NCBI RefSeq assembly: GCF_012927745.1
Contig: NZ_JABBKX010000001.1
Location: 620,001-684,000, forward strand
Source: Neoroseomonas marina
GTDB lineage: Bacteria; Pseudomonadota; Alphaproteobacteria; Acetobacterales; Acetobacteraceae
Length of the DNA: 64,000 nucleotides
Direction: 5' to 3'
Positions 44,265 to 52,745 of the stretch are shown here, one piece after another. The notes under the pieces are model-generated. The model saw only the letters and a program-made list of their open reading frames with translations. It did not search any database and was not told the origin of the DNA. Made by a program: the position numbers and the translations under genes. Within the stretch, counting starts at the first letter, position 1. The number at the start of each line of letters is the position of its first letter.

Positions 44265-45638
44265 TTATTGTCTGGCTAAGTAAATCTTTAACATATCCAG
44301 CTCTCTACTCAAATCAAGCACTAGTGGCTGGTATCGTTCGATCCAAGATCTCATTGCATTTGATGAGATTGGAGTCGCAGCACTTGTCAGCTCCGCCAAG
44401 AGTAGAGCACGACCGAGAAGTAGGCCGTGCAGCACCGGCGCGCGCCGAGGCAACTCGCGCTCCAGCTCGGGTGCAGCTGCTTGGGCAGAGACGATGACTG
44501 CATTCAGCGCACTCTCGGTCCTGCGTGCCTCGTTCTGCAACAAGCGCCACTTCGCCTCGGTTGGGTCATTTGCGTAATGCACCGCAAGCGGAAGCAGATA
44601 GTACCTTTGGCCTAAGACAAGTTCTTCCGCACCCGAACGGAAGAGCTCCGATCGTACCAGTTCTACATTTGCGATTGCCAACTGTCTCGCGTCCAACTCA
44701 GAACCATGTTGGCAGCGCTGTACAACTTCGAACGCCCCTGCATCTGCTCCTAGACTGGGATTGAAAGGCGCTCCCGCATTTGGGCGTAGTTCTGGAATGA
44801 GCCGGCCTCCGACGCAGGCTGTGCTCTCCGCGCCACCGCTGCAGTTCTGCTGTATTGTGGCGACGTCTGCGATGAAGTTTCGCGCGACGCGGAGAGGTAA
44901 GATGACATTCTGGCCCTGGATATCGCGCTCTCGGAAACCGCCAAGCACGATGCCGACCACGCTCCCGGCAAGCGACAGTGCTGGCCCGCCCGAGTTTCCC
45001 GGATTGACGTCGGCGCCTGTGAGCCACGCCTCTCCGAAACTCACCGTGGTTGTCCGTATCGTGCCATCGGTCTGGTCGTAATCCTGACCGCGGGGGAAGC
45101 CGAGCGCCACGATCCGCTCACCGGTACGCCGCGGCTGGTCGAAACACAGTGGCAGGGCGCGATGGGCGAGCGAGGGGTCCGCCGCCGTAAGCATAGCTAC
45201 GTCAAACTCAGGGTGTAGCCGCAGGGCGCCAGCAGGCAGCGGGAAGCTACGACCCTGGTGCGTACCAATTTGACCGAGCACCGCAATCTGAGTGAGCGGG
45301 CGCTGGTCCGAGCCCAGGAACAAGTGCTTTGCGGTGAGAAGCCGCCGATCTTCCGAGATAAAGAACCCGCTTCCAGTCCTGTTTTCCACCCGCAAACCCG
45401 TCGCCGGGTCCACCCCACTCACCGTGAGATGAACCACACCCAGCTGATAACGGGTCCTGAAATCCGGAACTCCATTCTGCGCGCGTAGCTGAGCTGGCGC
45501 TAACAGCGTGAGCGCAACAGGAAGGAGGATCGCAAGTGAGCGGGATCGAGCGCCCAACTGCGACCTCAGCTGCAACGCCCTAAGGATTGGCACGTGCCAG
45601 CGCTGGCGCTGGAAGCGCTTGAAAAGGAAGATCCGCAC
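44265..45638 (-). CDS. Exported trypsin-like serine protease with helical C-terminal region
   Basis: A 457-residue protein. Residues about 30-54 (LAILLPVALTLLAPAQLRAQ) form a signal peptide, although the GTG start at 45638 gives a long n-region; a TTG about 27 codons later with a TGAGG site is a good alternative. The S1/V8-like protease domain (about 58-270) has a complete triad: His105 in TAKHLFLG, Asp146 in PEFDVAML and Ser216 in PGNSGGPAL. The last 180 residues are mainly helical, Leu/Arg/Glu-rich and of no known family. Bases 44826-45471 appear identical to part of the next gene, from which it differs only in its signal peptide and C-terminal region. Substrate and partner are unknown. Confidence 0.88.
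   Translation of the reverse strand: MRIFLFKRFQRQRWHVPILRALQLRSQLGARSRSLAILLPVALTLLAPAQLRAQNGVPDFRTRYQLGVVHLTVSGVDPATGLRVENRTGSGFFISEDRRLLTAKHLFLGSDQRPLTQIAVLGQIGTHQGRSFPLPAGALRLHPEFDVAMLTAADPSLAHRALPLCFDQPRRTGERIVALGFPRGQDYDQTDGTIRTTTVSFGEAWLTGADVNPGNSGGPALSLAGSVVGIVLGGFRERDIQGQNVILPLRVARNFIADVATIQQNCSGGAESTACVGGRLIPELRPNAGAPFNPSLGADAGAFEVVQRCQHGSELDARQLAIANVELVRSELFRSGAEELVLGQRYYLLPLAVHYANDPTEAKWRLLQNEARRTESALNAVIVSAQAAAPELERELPRRAPVLHGLLLGRALLLAELTSAATPISSNAMRSWIERYQPLVLDLSRELDMLKIYLARQ
44826..45471 (-). repeat. 646-bp direct repeat, copy 1
   Basis: The segment encoding the mature N-terminus and the whole serine protease domain appears identical, base for base by eye, to 46892-47537. The flanking sequences on both sides are unrelated. 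There are no terminal inverted repeats or transposase, so this looks like a recent duplication or gene conversion of the protease module. Confidence 0.9.
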
Positions 45639-45691
45639 AGCTAACCACCCCCCTCAAGACTTGGTTGCTCTGAGCCGGAGTTGCTGCAGCA

Positions 45692-47650
45692 TCATCGGCT
45701 CCCTGCAAGGACGCCAACTAAGCGATCACGCGCGGCGGAGTGCAGCCAGACGAAGACTCTATCGCCTTCGAGGCTCGCCCTAGCGGCGTCAAGCTGCGGC
45801 ACCGTCGCAGCCTCGCGAGCGTGCCCGAGCATCAATATGGCGTTGTCCACGTCGCCATCTATTTGGCGACCGGCAACTAGCGCACCCAGGACTGCCCTCA
45901 GAGCGTATAGGCGTGCGAGATCATAGGCCGTGTCAAAGCCATATGCGCGCGCCAAGTCGGTATTTCGGACCAGCCCCCAGGCTTCGCGCTGGGAGGGGAG
46001 TCCGACCTCATCAATCGTCGCGATCATGCGGCTTGCCTGAGCAGTTCGCTCGTCCGGCCCCAACAATGCCAACTGATAAACCACTGCATCGAGCGTCAGT
46101 GTCGCCAGGATATTCAACGGCGGGATTCGTTCAGCCGGGCTCGCTAGTCCCTGCTCTTGAGCATTCCAAGCCGAGAGCAAGCGCTGCTGCGTCGCCCAAA
46201 GAGCCTGGGACCACGAGTCAGTTGGGGTCGCGATTGTAGCTTTCGCTCGCCGCTGCAGTACCCTGGCCTTTTGATTTAGGTTGCGCAGGGAGGCCGGTTC
46301 GCGACGAAGCGCCTCATCGATGCGCCTGTCGGCTAGGGCTAGAAATTCATCGCTCCATGGATCCGACAGCCTTCCAGTGCTGGGCCGCGCGAGGTTGTAG
46401 TAAAAGCGACTCCATAGCCGAAGGAGCTCTGGCTTCTGATCGTCTTCGGCGATCGCAAAACAGTCCTGCATCAGTTTATCGCCGTCACGTGCGATCCTAT
46501 CAAAGCGTGCGCGATCAGTGTGGTGAATCTGCGAGATCTCAAGATACGTGGCTGCTTTCTCAAGCATGGCCTCCGCAAGATCTCGGCGGCTGGAGATCTC
46601 GCGGAAGAAGCCGATCATCTCATCTGCCCAGCGAAGTGCGTTAGCTTGTTCGGGGCTTCCGTACTCCTGCAGACGGTAGGACCTGATCGTCAACGACAGC
46701 GCCCTGCGAAGGCGTTGCGGAGCCACCCCGCGGCGAACTGCAATACCAGCGTTCTGCCATTCGTGCTCGAAGATCGCACGACTGGATGTGAGTCCAACAG
46801 GGAGCGGCTGACCAGGTATGAGCGCACCCGCCGAACGGGCTTGTTCAGCCGAAGCAATCCACCGGTCCGCAGCAGCCCCGAGAGGCTCTTGCTCCGCGCC
46901 ACCGCTGCAGTTCTGCTGTATTGTGGCGACGTCTGCGATGAAGTTTCGCGCGACGCGGAGAGGTAAGATGACATTCTGGCCCTGGATATCGCGCTCTCGG
47001 AAACCGCCAAGCACGATGCCGACCACGCTCCCGGCAAGCGACAGTGCTGGCCCGCCCGAGTTTCCCGGATTGACGTCGGCGCCTGTGAGCCACGCCTCTC
47101 CGAAACTCACCGTGGTTGTCCGTATCGTGCCATCGGTCTGGTCGTAATCCTGACCGCGGGGGAAGCCGAGCGCCACGATCCGCTCACCGGTACGCCGCGG
47201 CTGGTCGAAACACAGTGGCAGGGCGCGATGGGCGAGCGAGGGGTCCGCCGCCGTAAGCATAGCTACGTCAAACTCAGGGTGTAGCCGCAGGGCGCCAGCA
47301 GGCAGCGGGAAGCTACGACCCTGGTGCGTACCAATTTGACCGAGCACCGCAATCTGAGTGAGCGGGCGCTGGTCCGAGCCCAGGAACAAGTGCTTTGCGG
47401 TGAGAAGCCGCCGATCTTCCGAGATAAAGAACCCGCTTCCAGTCCTGTTTTCCACCCGCAAACCCGTCGCCGGGTCCACCCCACTCACCGTGAGATGAAC
47501 CACACCCAGCTGATAACGGGTCCTGAAATCCGGAACTTCCTGAGCCGGCGACGAAACTGGCGAAACCAAAGCGAGGAAGAGAGAAGCTCCGAATGCGCCG
47601 AAGGAGTGTATCGTCATCGATGCCGACCGGATTGCACGCAAGACCCTCAT
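45692..47650 (-). CDS. Exported trypsin-like serine protease with TPR-like C-terminal region
   Basis: A 652-residue protein. A signal peptide (FGAFGASLFLALVSPVSSPAQ, about 17-37) precedes a protease domain identical to that of the following gene: His87, Asp128 and Ser198 form the triad. The C-terminal 400 residues are helical and end with repeats that resemble TPR units, for instance DLARLYALRAVLGALVAG and LGHAREAATVPQLDAARAS. Such a region could bind a partner or substrate. The gene starts 11 bases after the upstream lipoprotein stop and ends 53 bases before the shorter protease, so the three are probably one operon. I do not recognise a named family for the C-terminal part. Confidence 0.88.
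   Translation of the reverse strand: MRVLRAIRSASMTIHSFGAFGASLFLALVSPVSSPAQEVPDFRTRYQLGVVHLTVSGVDPATGLRVENRTGSGFFISEDRRLLTAKHLFLGSDQRPLTQIAVLGQIGTHQGRSFPLPAGALRLHPEFDVAMLTAADPSLAHRALPLCFDQPRRTGERIVALGFPRGQDYDQTDGTIRTTTVSFGEAWLTGADVNPGNSGGPALSLAGSVVGIVLGGFRERDIQGQNVILPLRVARNFIADVATIQQNCSGGAEQEPLGAAADRWIASAEQARSAGALIPGQPLPVGLTSSRAIFEHEWQNAGIAVRRGVAPQRLRRALSLTIRSYRLQEYGSPEQANALRWADEMIGFFREISSRRDLAEAMLEKAATYLEISQIHHTDRARFDRIARDGDKLMQDCFAIAEDDQKPELLRLWSRFYYNLARPSTGRLSDPWSDEFLALADRRIDEALRREPASLRNLNQKARVLQRRAKATIATPTDSWSQALWATQQRLLSAWNAQEQGLASPAERIPPLNILATLTLDAVVYQLALLGPDERTAQASRMIATIDEVGLPSQREAWGLVRNTDLARAYGFDTAYDLARLYALRAVLGALVAGRQIDGDVDNAILMLGHAREAATVPQLDAARASLEGDRVFVWLHSAARDRLVGVLAGSR
46892..47537 (-). 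repeat. 646-bp direct repeat, copy 2
   Basis: This is the partner of 44826-45471 at a constant offset of 2066 bases. The repeat ends abruptly within codons on both sides, at the signal peptide border and just after the protease domain. Confidence 0.9.
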
Positions 47651-47661
47651 CTCCCCAAGCG

Positions 47662-48483
47662 TTACCAGTTAGCTGGTGCCAGTCGGGTGGGCGGAAGAGG
47701 GGATACTTCAAATACGCGCTGAAACTGATCACCCCCACCCAACGCGGTTGCACTCGGCGCGCCAGCAACGCCCGGGGGCGCGGTCACTGCCACGTCGACA
47801 AGACGTTCTCGCGTTATGCATACGAACAGCGGCGTGGAGAAATCACTCGTAAGGCGATACGTCGCGCCTCGCGTCAATGACACGTTTGCTCGTCCGCTCG
47901 CCGCGCGCTCCAAGACTGCATCCAAACCGAGGCTGCTTACCTGCTGGGCGCTCAATTCCATAGTCATGCTCCGCGCACTCAGCGCGTCTCTAATCAGAAA
48001 ATAGTCGCTCCCGGGCACCCGCGACGCGGTTTGCATCCATGCGAGCGCGGCTCGGTGCATCGGATCATCGTACGTTCGATGCTCATCCACGCCAGTGTAT
48101 GTGACGGACCCCGCCCATTGCCCTTGTGCCTCGCCGACAATATTTGCGCTAAAGCCAGGAAGCAGTTGCTGAAGCAAACCCATGGTGAGGCTCGCGGCCT
48201 CAGCGCCCGTGCGTGTAGCCGCTGCCGTCTGCACGTTCTGGGCTGTGTAAACAGCATTCCGCAGAGCAGCGTCGCCCAGGAGATTGTACACGAGGAACAG
48301 GTTGCCAGCGCCATCTCGGCGCATGATTGTACCAGGCCCCTCAAAGCCGCTCGGCACCTGAAGGCAGCTGTACTGGCCGATGGCAGGAGGTGCTGGAGGA
48401 TCCGTAGTGCCGCATGCGGTAAGGGCGGCAATTAGCAAGAGCAACAATGAAGTCCTGCTTGGCTTCCTTGCAGGCCACATCAC
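47662..48483 (-). CDS. Predicted lipoprotein of unknown function
   Basis: A 273-residue protein with a lipoprotein signal (SLLLLLIAALTAC, lipobox LTAC, cysteine near residue 24) followed by a Pro-rich tether (TTDPPAPPAIG). The mature part has no family I recognise; visible features are FLVYNLLGDAALRNAVYTA, a central helical stretch and the C-terminal strand TYRLTSDFSTPLFVCITRERL. It is the first gene of the leftward protease operon, 11 bases before the 652-residue protease, and diverges from the metalloprotease gene. It may anchor or inhibit the proteases, which is only inference from context. Confidence 0.8.
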   Translation of the reverse strand: MMWPARKPSRTSLLLLLIAALTACGTTDPPAPPAIGQYSCLQVPSGFEGPGTIMRRDGAGNLFLVYNLLGDAALRNAVYTAQNVQTAAATRTGAEAASLTMGLLQQLLPGFSANIVGEAQGQWAGSVTYTGVDEHRTYDDPMHRAALAWMQTASRVPGSDYFLIRDALSARSMTMELSAQQVSSLGLDAVLERAASGRANVSLTRGATYRLTSDFSTPLFVCITRERLVDVAVTAPPGVAGAPSATALGGGDQFQRVFEVSPLPPTRLAPANW

Positions 48484-48791
48484 ACTCCATCCTCCTTCAC
48501 AAACTCGAGTTCGGGCTCATTCAGACGCGATGATGGCTGCCCGCATGCGCACGCCCAGCCTTAACTCATCAATATGCTCCCGGCCCCTCCGTCCTTCCCA
48601 CTTTAGCCTCAGCCAATTGCGGCCAGCCGCCTGCATCAGTAACCGGCAGAAAAATACTGCAAACTTGCCCGCACCCAGCACGTAGCGGAGGGCAGAGCCT
48701 TGGGCCTCGGAACGCGTACACGCCAGTTTCCTATTTGCGAGTGGTAAAGCACGTCGCAAAATACTATAGCGAAACAAAACGAGGCTGAGCA
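48484..48791. other. Divergent intergenic region of the protease cluster
   Basis: 308 bases separate two divergent operons of exported proteins. The right end is AT-rich (ACTATAG-like sequences at 48763-48769, then GAGG before the metalloprotease ATG) and probably contains that promoter, but no well-spaced -35 box stands out. The left end has a purine-poor stretch upstream of the lipoprotein gene. Overlapping minus-strand frames here look spurious. Confidence 0.45.
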
Positions 48792-49667
48792 ATGCGAATT
48801 CGAAGGCGTCGTTTGCTCGGGGCAGGATGTACCTTTCTCGGATGTTGCGCGGTTCGCGCAGGGCCAGCGCAAACTGTGTCCTCACCGCTCTGCGTGGCCG
48901 TACCACCGCCCCCTCGCGCGGCAGGTTCGGCAGGTTACCGACCCTTCGCTGGTCCTCCGGCCACTGATGTAGCCGAATTCTCCCCATTCATGAGCGACCG
49001 CCTAGTCCGCGAGTTTGCTTTCACGCCGTTCGGCCTCAGCATGGCGGAAGACCGCTGGACACCTAGGGATGGGTCGACGCCGGGCGGCAAGGTGACACTT
49101 GGCGTGCATTTTCTGTCCGCTAGTGCGGACGAACGCGCTGCCTGCGAACGAGCTGCTTCGGCTTGGCTTCGCGATGGCGTAGAGCACTACCTCGCCTTCG
49201 AGATGGATGTTTCGGCGGCGCGCGCACACATTCGCGTTCGCTTTGGACCGGGGGGCAATTGGTCGCTGATTGGGCGCCATGCGAGAGCGGAGCGTAACCT
49301 CTCCGCACCTACGATGAACATCATACCCGGCCAGCCCGACTACATCATCATGCACGAGTTTGGGCACGCGCTCGGTCTTCGCCACGAACACCAGCATCCG
49401 GATGCCGGCATTCAGTGGCGTGAGGACGTGGTGATTGCTGCAATGGCCGGTAATGGACCGGCGTGGACGCCGGCTTACATCCGCGCGAACGTGCTCCAGC
49501 CTCTGAGCAATACCGCGCGCTGCGTCGGTGACCCAACCCCTAATGTCAACTCGGTAATGATGTACGATTTCCCCGAGGAATGGACCTGGAACCGTGTGCG
49601 CGGCGAGATGGGACGAAGCATCACCGATGGGGACCGACGCTGTGTTCGCGGGATATACTCGCTATGA
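48792..49667 (+). CDS. Exported zinc metalloprotease (metzincin type)
   Basis: A 291-residue protein beginning with MRIRRRRLLGAGCTFLG, a possible twin-arginine signal. The zinc site is IIMHEFGHALGLRHEHQH with His188, Glu189, His192 and His198, the HExxHxxGxxH pattern of metzincins. A Met-turn candidate, SVMMYDFPEEW, follows around residue 255. The overall layout is closest to astacin/matrixin-like bacterial proteases. The ribosome site GAGG precedes the ATG, and the stop overlaps the next start (ATGA). It shares its operon with an OmpA-like lipoprotein and a serine protease, which suggests that they act together outside the cytoplasm. Confidence 0.88.
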   Translation: MRIRRRRLLGAGCTFLGCCAVRAGPAQTVSSPLCVAVPPPPRAAGSAGYRPFAGPPATDVAEFSPFMSDRLVREFAFTPFGLSMAEDRWTPRDGSTPGGKVTLGVHFLSASADERAACERAASAWLRDGVEHYLAFEMDVSAARAHIRVRFGPGGNWSLIGRHARAERNLSAPTMNIIPGQPDYIIMHEFGHALGLRHEHQHPDAGIQWREDVVIAAMAGNGPAWTPAYIRANVLQPLSNTARCVGDPTPNVNSVMMYDFPEEWTWNRVRGEMGRSITDGDRRCVRGIYSL

Positions 49668-50038
49668 AGAATGCGCGGAGACGGTTAGTGACGTTAGTGG
49701 CGCTCAATTTGTTGGCCGCCTGTAGTACCGACGCACCGGTGCAAAGGGTTGTTTTTCTTGACTCGGGAGTTTCTCTCAATCCGCCCGCGCGGACCGTCGT
49801 ATCACAGGCTGCTCGCGAAGCATCTGAGCGGCCGCAGACGAACGTGCTCATTATTTGGTTCGCTACGCCTGATAGCGAATTTGTCGGTGCCGCTTTCGCT
49901 CGTGCGACTGCAGTCCGCGCCGCGCTCGTTGCCGAGGGTGTAGCAGAAAGGCGCATTTCGACCGTACAACGCACGCCACGCGCAGGGATCGACGCCAGCG
50001 TCGAGGCGCGTCGAGTGCTTATAGAGATTGGAGTTTAG
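49664..50038 (+). CDS. Small OmpA-like lipoprotein
   Basis: A 124-residue protein with a lipoprotein signal (RLVTLVALNLLAAC, lipobox LAAC). The mature part resembles a short OmpA C-terminal domain: strand VVFLDSGVSLNPPAR, helix, strand NVLIIWFATP, then FARATAVRAALVAEGVAERRI and a final SVEARRVLIEI. In OmpA-like proteins this fold binds peptidoglycan; the usual Asp and Arg ligands are only partly matched. Its start overlaps the metalloprotease stop and its stop lies 2 bases before the next start, so the three genes are tightly coupled. Confidence 0.75.
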   Translation: MKNARRRLVTLVALNLLAACSTDAPVQRVVFLDSGVSLNPPARTVVSQAAREASERPQTNVLIIWFATPDSEFVGAAFARATAVRAALVAEGVAERRISTVQRTPRAGIDASVEARRVLIEIGV

Positions 50039-50040
50039 CG

Positions 50041-51561
50041 ATGTTGAGGGCGCTCGTGCTGTCAACTATTCTATTCGCACCAGTCTTCCCGAATGCTCAG
50101 AATCTCCCGAATTTTCGAGATCAGCATGTTCTCGGAATATTGCATCTAACAGTGACCGGTACAGATCCTGATACAGGCCGGCCTGTTGCTCCACGTACCG
50201 GCACCGCGTTCTTTATTGGAGATGGGCAGCGCGTTCTTACGGCTGCGCATCTTTTCAAGACCACGGGAAGCCGACCTTTGACAGAAGTAACGGTGACCGC
50301 TCGGTTAGGAAGTGACCGCGGCCAACAGATCGGTCTCATCGAGAATTCCCTGCGCATGCACCGCGAGTTCGACGCTGCGATGTTGCGGGCCGACACTCCA
50401 GGCCTCAGGGAGACGCCGTTGCCAATCTGTTTCCGTGAACCGCTCCAGGTCGGGAACACCGCCGTTGCGCTCGGCTTTCCGCTTGGACGCAGCTACGATC
50501 AGGTGCGCGTCACCGTGCGCTCACGCCAGGCAAGCTTTCCTGGCTTTCCCGCAGAGGCACTCGTCGTTGATGGTGACCTGAACGAGGGCAATTCGGGCGG
50601 ACCGGCGATTTCCCTTCGCGGCAGTGTCGCCGCGATCGTGCTGGGCGGGTTACGAGGAGAGGGAGCGCAAGGCCTTAATGCGGTGTTGCCGCTACACGTA
50701 GTTGAGCCTTGGATTCGAGAAGTCGCGAGGATCACTGAGCATTGTAATCCAACGCTGCCGGCAGCAACCGAGCCAATTCGGAGCCGGCCGGCTCGCCGCG
50801 AGTATTCAGGAGAAGTGTTGCTTGCAGGTGACCGGGAGATCGCCGCCGACGAACTGGTCGCAGCGGGCGCTATCCTTCGCGGCGTACCGCTCACGCGTGC
50901 TCCCGGGGGCATGCCTGGGAGCCCGGGAGCGCCTGGCGGTACCGGAAATGGAAGCGGTGCGAACGGCCTTCCTGGTAGTGATGGTGGAGGTGGGCAGTCT
51001 GGTCAGGCTGGAGCGACTGCTCCCGAAATCGTAGTCCGCGCGCGCACGCTCATCGGTCAGCTAACCGTAGACAACAGTGGTCAGGCGGGTGGCGACGGTG
51101 GCCGGGGTGGCGACGGCGGCGCAGGAGGGCCGGGCGCACGTGGCTCATCCGCCGTTGCCGGGATCGTCGATTGCAGCTCCGGGCCAGGGCGCGGCGGCGA
51201 CGGCGGCCGGGGCGGAGCAGCGGGCTCAGGCGGGGCAGCGGGCTCAGGCGGTAATGCTGGACGGATCGTCGTTGCGCTGGATGAGTGGACACCAGGCGCA
51301 TCTCTCGACTTGGTCGCGAGAGGTGGTCAGGCAGGAACGCACGGCAGAGCGGGGGCGCCTGGCGGCCCAGGAGCTCGCGGACCTCAAGGGGCGACACCTG
51401 GGATTTGTGGTCTAGGCGGATTTGGACGGGATGGATCGCCTGGCGTTTCGGGCGCGCCCGGTCGGGATGGTGCTGGCGCTTCGCCAGGCCAAGACGCAGA
51501 AGTGGTTCTCATTATTGGCGGGCAAGAGCGGCGCGCAACTGGCCGACTTCAGCATCGCTAG
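50041..51561 (+). CDS. Exported trypsin-like serine protease with Gly-rich collagen-like tail
   Basis: A 506-residue protein with signal peptide MLRALVLSTILFAPVFPNAQ and a protease domain clearly related to, but diverged from, the two leftward proteases. The triad is His70 in LTAAHLFK, Asp111 in REFDAAML and Ser185 in EGNSGGPAI. After a short linker the residues from about 290 to 490 are Gly-rich with collagen-like Gly-x-y runs (GGMPGSPGAPGGTGNG, GRAGAPGGPGARGPQG), interrupted by two short ordered segments (APEIVVRARTLIGQLTVDN and GRIVVALDEWTPGASLDLV) and ending with VVLIIGGQERRATGRL. The tail could act as a stalk or adhesive surface. Base composition is mixed: the Gly-rich part is more GC-rich than the protease part. 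Confidence 0.88.
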   Translation: MLRALVLSTILFAPVFPNAQNLPNFRDQHVLGILHLTVTGTDPDTGRPVAPRTGTAFFIGDGQRVLTAAHLFKTTGSRPLTEVTVTARLGSDRGQQIGLIENSLRMHREFDAAMLRADTPGLRETPLPICFREPLQVGNTAVALGFPLGRSYDQVRVTVRSRQASFPGFPAEALVVDGDLNEGNSGGPAISLRGSVAAIVLGGLRGEGAQGLNAVLPLHVVEPWIREVARITEHCNPTLPAATEPIRSRPARREYSGEVLLAGDREIAADELVAAGAILRGVPLTRAPGGMPGSPGAPGGTGNGSGANGLPGSDGGGGQSGQAGATAPEIVVRARTLIGQLTVDNSGQAGGDGGRGGDGGAGGPGARGSSAVAGIVDCSSGPGRGGDGGRGGAAGSGGAAGSGGNAGRIVVALDEWTPGASLDLVARGGQAGTHGRAGAPGGPGARGPQGATPGICGLGGFGRDGSPGVSGAPGRDGAGASPGQDAEVVLIIGGQERRATGRLQHR

Positions 51562-52312
51562 ATGTTTGGTCCCGGGCTTTGATGGTGCAGTCTTCTCCCC
51601 GGCATGTAGGGATGCGCTATGGGCAAGGTTCTTCGCGGATCCTCCACAAAGGCCGAGGCGATCCAATTTCGTCCGGCCGGCCGGCGGCTATCCTTTAGAC
51701 GGCTCACGAAGCAGTTGTGCAGTGCGAAGCGCCGCCGATGACACTTTGCTGGGCATGGCGGCTGCTCTTGGTCGGAGTGTCCCGAGTCGGCGGCGCGGTC
51801 TGAGACGTCCTGCCGGATCAGGCCGCTGCAGTACGCAACAGAGTTTTGTCGTTTGAATCTGGCCGGCGGCTCCAGTCCCTCAGTCGACGCGAGCGTTACA
51901 CCAAGCGACGGTTCGAATCCGGTCGCACTCCCTCCGCCATACACACACAGACCCCAGACAAGTCCAGGCACACAAGCCAGGCTTGGCGCTTCGCGACGAC
52001 CTCGCCCCACCGAACGACCACACATCGGGGGATGGGGGACGCGGCGAAAGAGCCATGCCTGAAGGGGCGGAAGCACCGCCAGGTAAACTGGGGCGCGAGA
52101 GGTCGTGTCCCGGACTATCTTCGCAGCGCGAAGATGGCCCCCAGGACGATCCCGGACCAGTCGAAGCGCGTCTTGGCGCAGGGGGGGCCATCCGGTCCGA
52201 TCGGCCGTCCGATGAAGGAGAATTAAGCCGGCAGCACCGGGTCCTGCAAAAGTTCCTACTTATGTTCCGGCCGTTCCGCGCCACGCGCACCGACCGGAAA
52301 GGCCACTGCCCG
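51562..52312. other. Island right border without a convincing gene
   Basis: 751 bases with several short frames on both strands but no family resemblance. It contains a tRNA-like stretch (51880-51939), an 8-bp perfect hairpin at 52117-52135 (ATCTTCGC, AGC loop) and then the GC-rich upstream region of speD. A 30-codon frame beginning at 52134 has no ribosome site. Composition changes from island-like to chromosome-like across this stretch. Confidence 0.5.
51910..51939 (+). other. Candidate right attachment site / tRNA relic
   Basis: GGTTCGAATCC (51910-51920) and CTCCGCCA (51932-51939) match the T loop and 3' end of the tRNA-Ser (33215-33225 and 33232-33239) but are spaced 5 bases further apart. 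The preceding bases, including GTTACACC, also look tRNA-like but cannot fold into a full tRNA. It may be the remnant of the right attachment repeat. Confidence 0.35.
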
Positions 52313-52741
52313 ATGAACACCGCCGCGCCCGTCTCGATGCTCGAGGAGGCGATGCCCACGAGTTCCGAATGCCTCGTTGGGCAACAGATTGTCCTCGACC
52401 TCTACGGTTGCGACGATACGCTGATCGACGACATCGACCATGTGCGGGAGGCTATGCTCGGCGCCGCCCGCGCCGCCCGCGCGACCATCGTGCAGGAGGT
52501 CTTCCACCGCTTCGCGCCCTGGGGCGTCTCGGGCGTCGTGGTCATCGCGGAATCGCACCTCGCCATCCACACCTGGCCCGAGCGCGGCTACGCCGCGGTC
52601 GACGTCTTCACCTGTGGCACCGAGCTCGGCCTGAGGGCGGCGGTGGCGCATCTGCAGGCCGCCTTCCGCAGCTCGGACCCGCGCCTCGTGCGCCTGCGCC
52701 GCGGCGATTCCCGCGTACCGCTGGCCTTCGAGCAGGAGTGA
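52313..52741 (+). CDS. speD: S-adenosylmethionine decarboxylase proenzyme
   Basis: A 142-residue class 1b proenzyme that cleaves itself and forms a pyruvoyl group used to decarboxylate S-adenosylmethionine, giving the aminopropyl donor for polyamine synthesis. The self-cleavage site is Glu80-Ser81 in VVIAESHLAIHTWPE, and the FTCGTE segment with the catalytic cysteine follows. The start at 52313 gives a short non-conserved leader of about 15 residues. speE starts 4 bases after its stop. It marks the return of GC-rich chromosome after the island. Confidence 0.95.
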   Translation: MNTAAPVSMLEEAMPTSSECLVGQQIVLDLYGCDDTLIDDIDHVREAMLGAARAARATIVQEVFHRFAPWGVSGVVVIAESHLAIHTWPERGYAAVDVFTCGTELGLRAAVAHLQAAFRSSDPRLVRLRRGDSRVPLAFEQE

Positions 52742-52745
52742 GTTC

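Noticed and set aside
44826-47537. Insertion sequence flanked by or consisting of the 646-bp repeats
   Set aside because: There is no transposase, no terminal inverted repeat and no target duplication; the repeat is pure coding sequence for the protease domain.
44265-51561. Protease cluster as an intracellular trypsin-effector defence system
   Set aside because: All three serine proteases begin with export signals, so a cytosolic abortive-infection role like that of effector-associated trypsin domains does not fit.
51880-51939. Possible complete tRNA or tmRNA acceptor piece
   Set aside because: It has a T-loop-like core and CCA but the anticodon and T stems do not pair, and no tag-coding part follows; kept only as an attachment-site candidate.
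52134-52226. 30-codon frame upstream of speD as a leader peptide
   Set aside because: No ribosome site, no overlap with speD signals and no known precedent in sequence.
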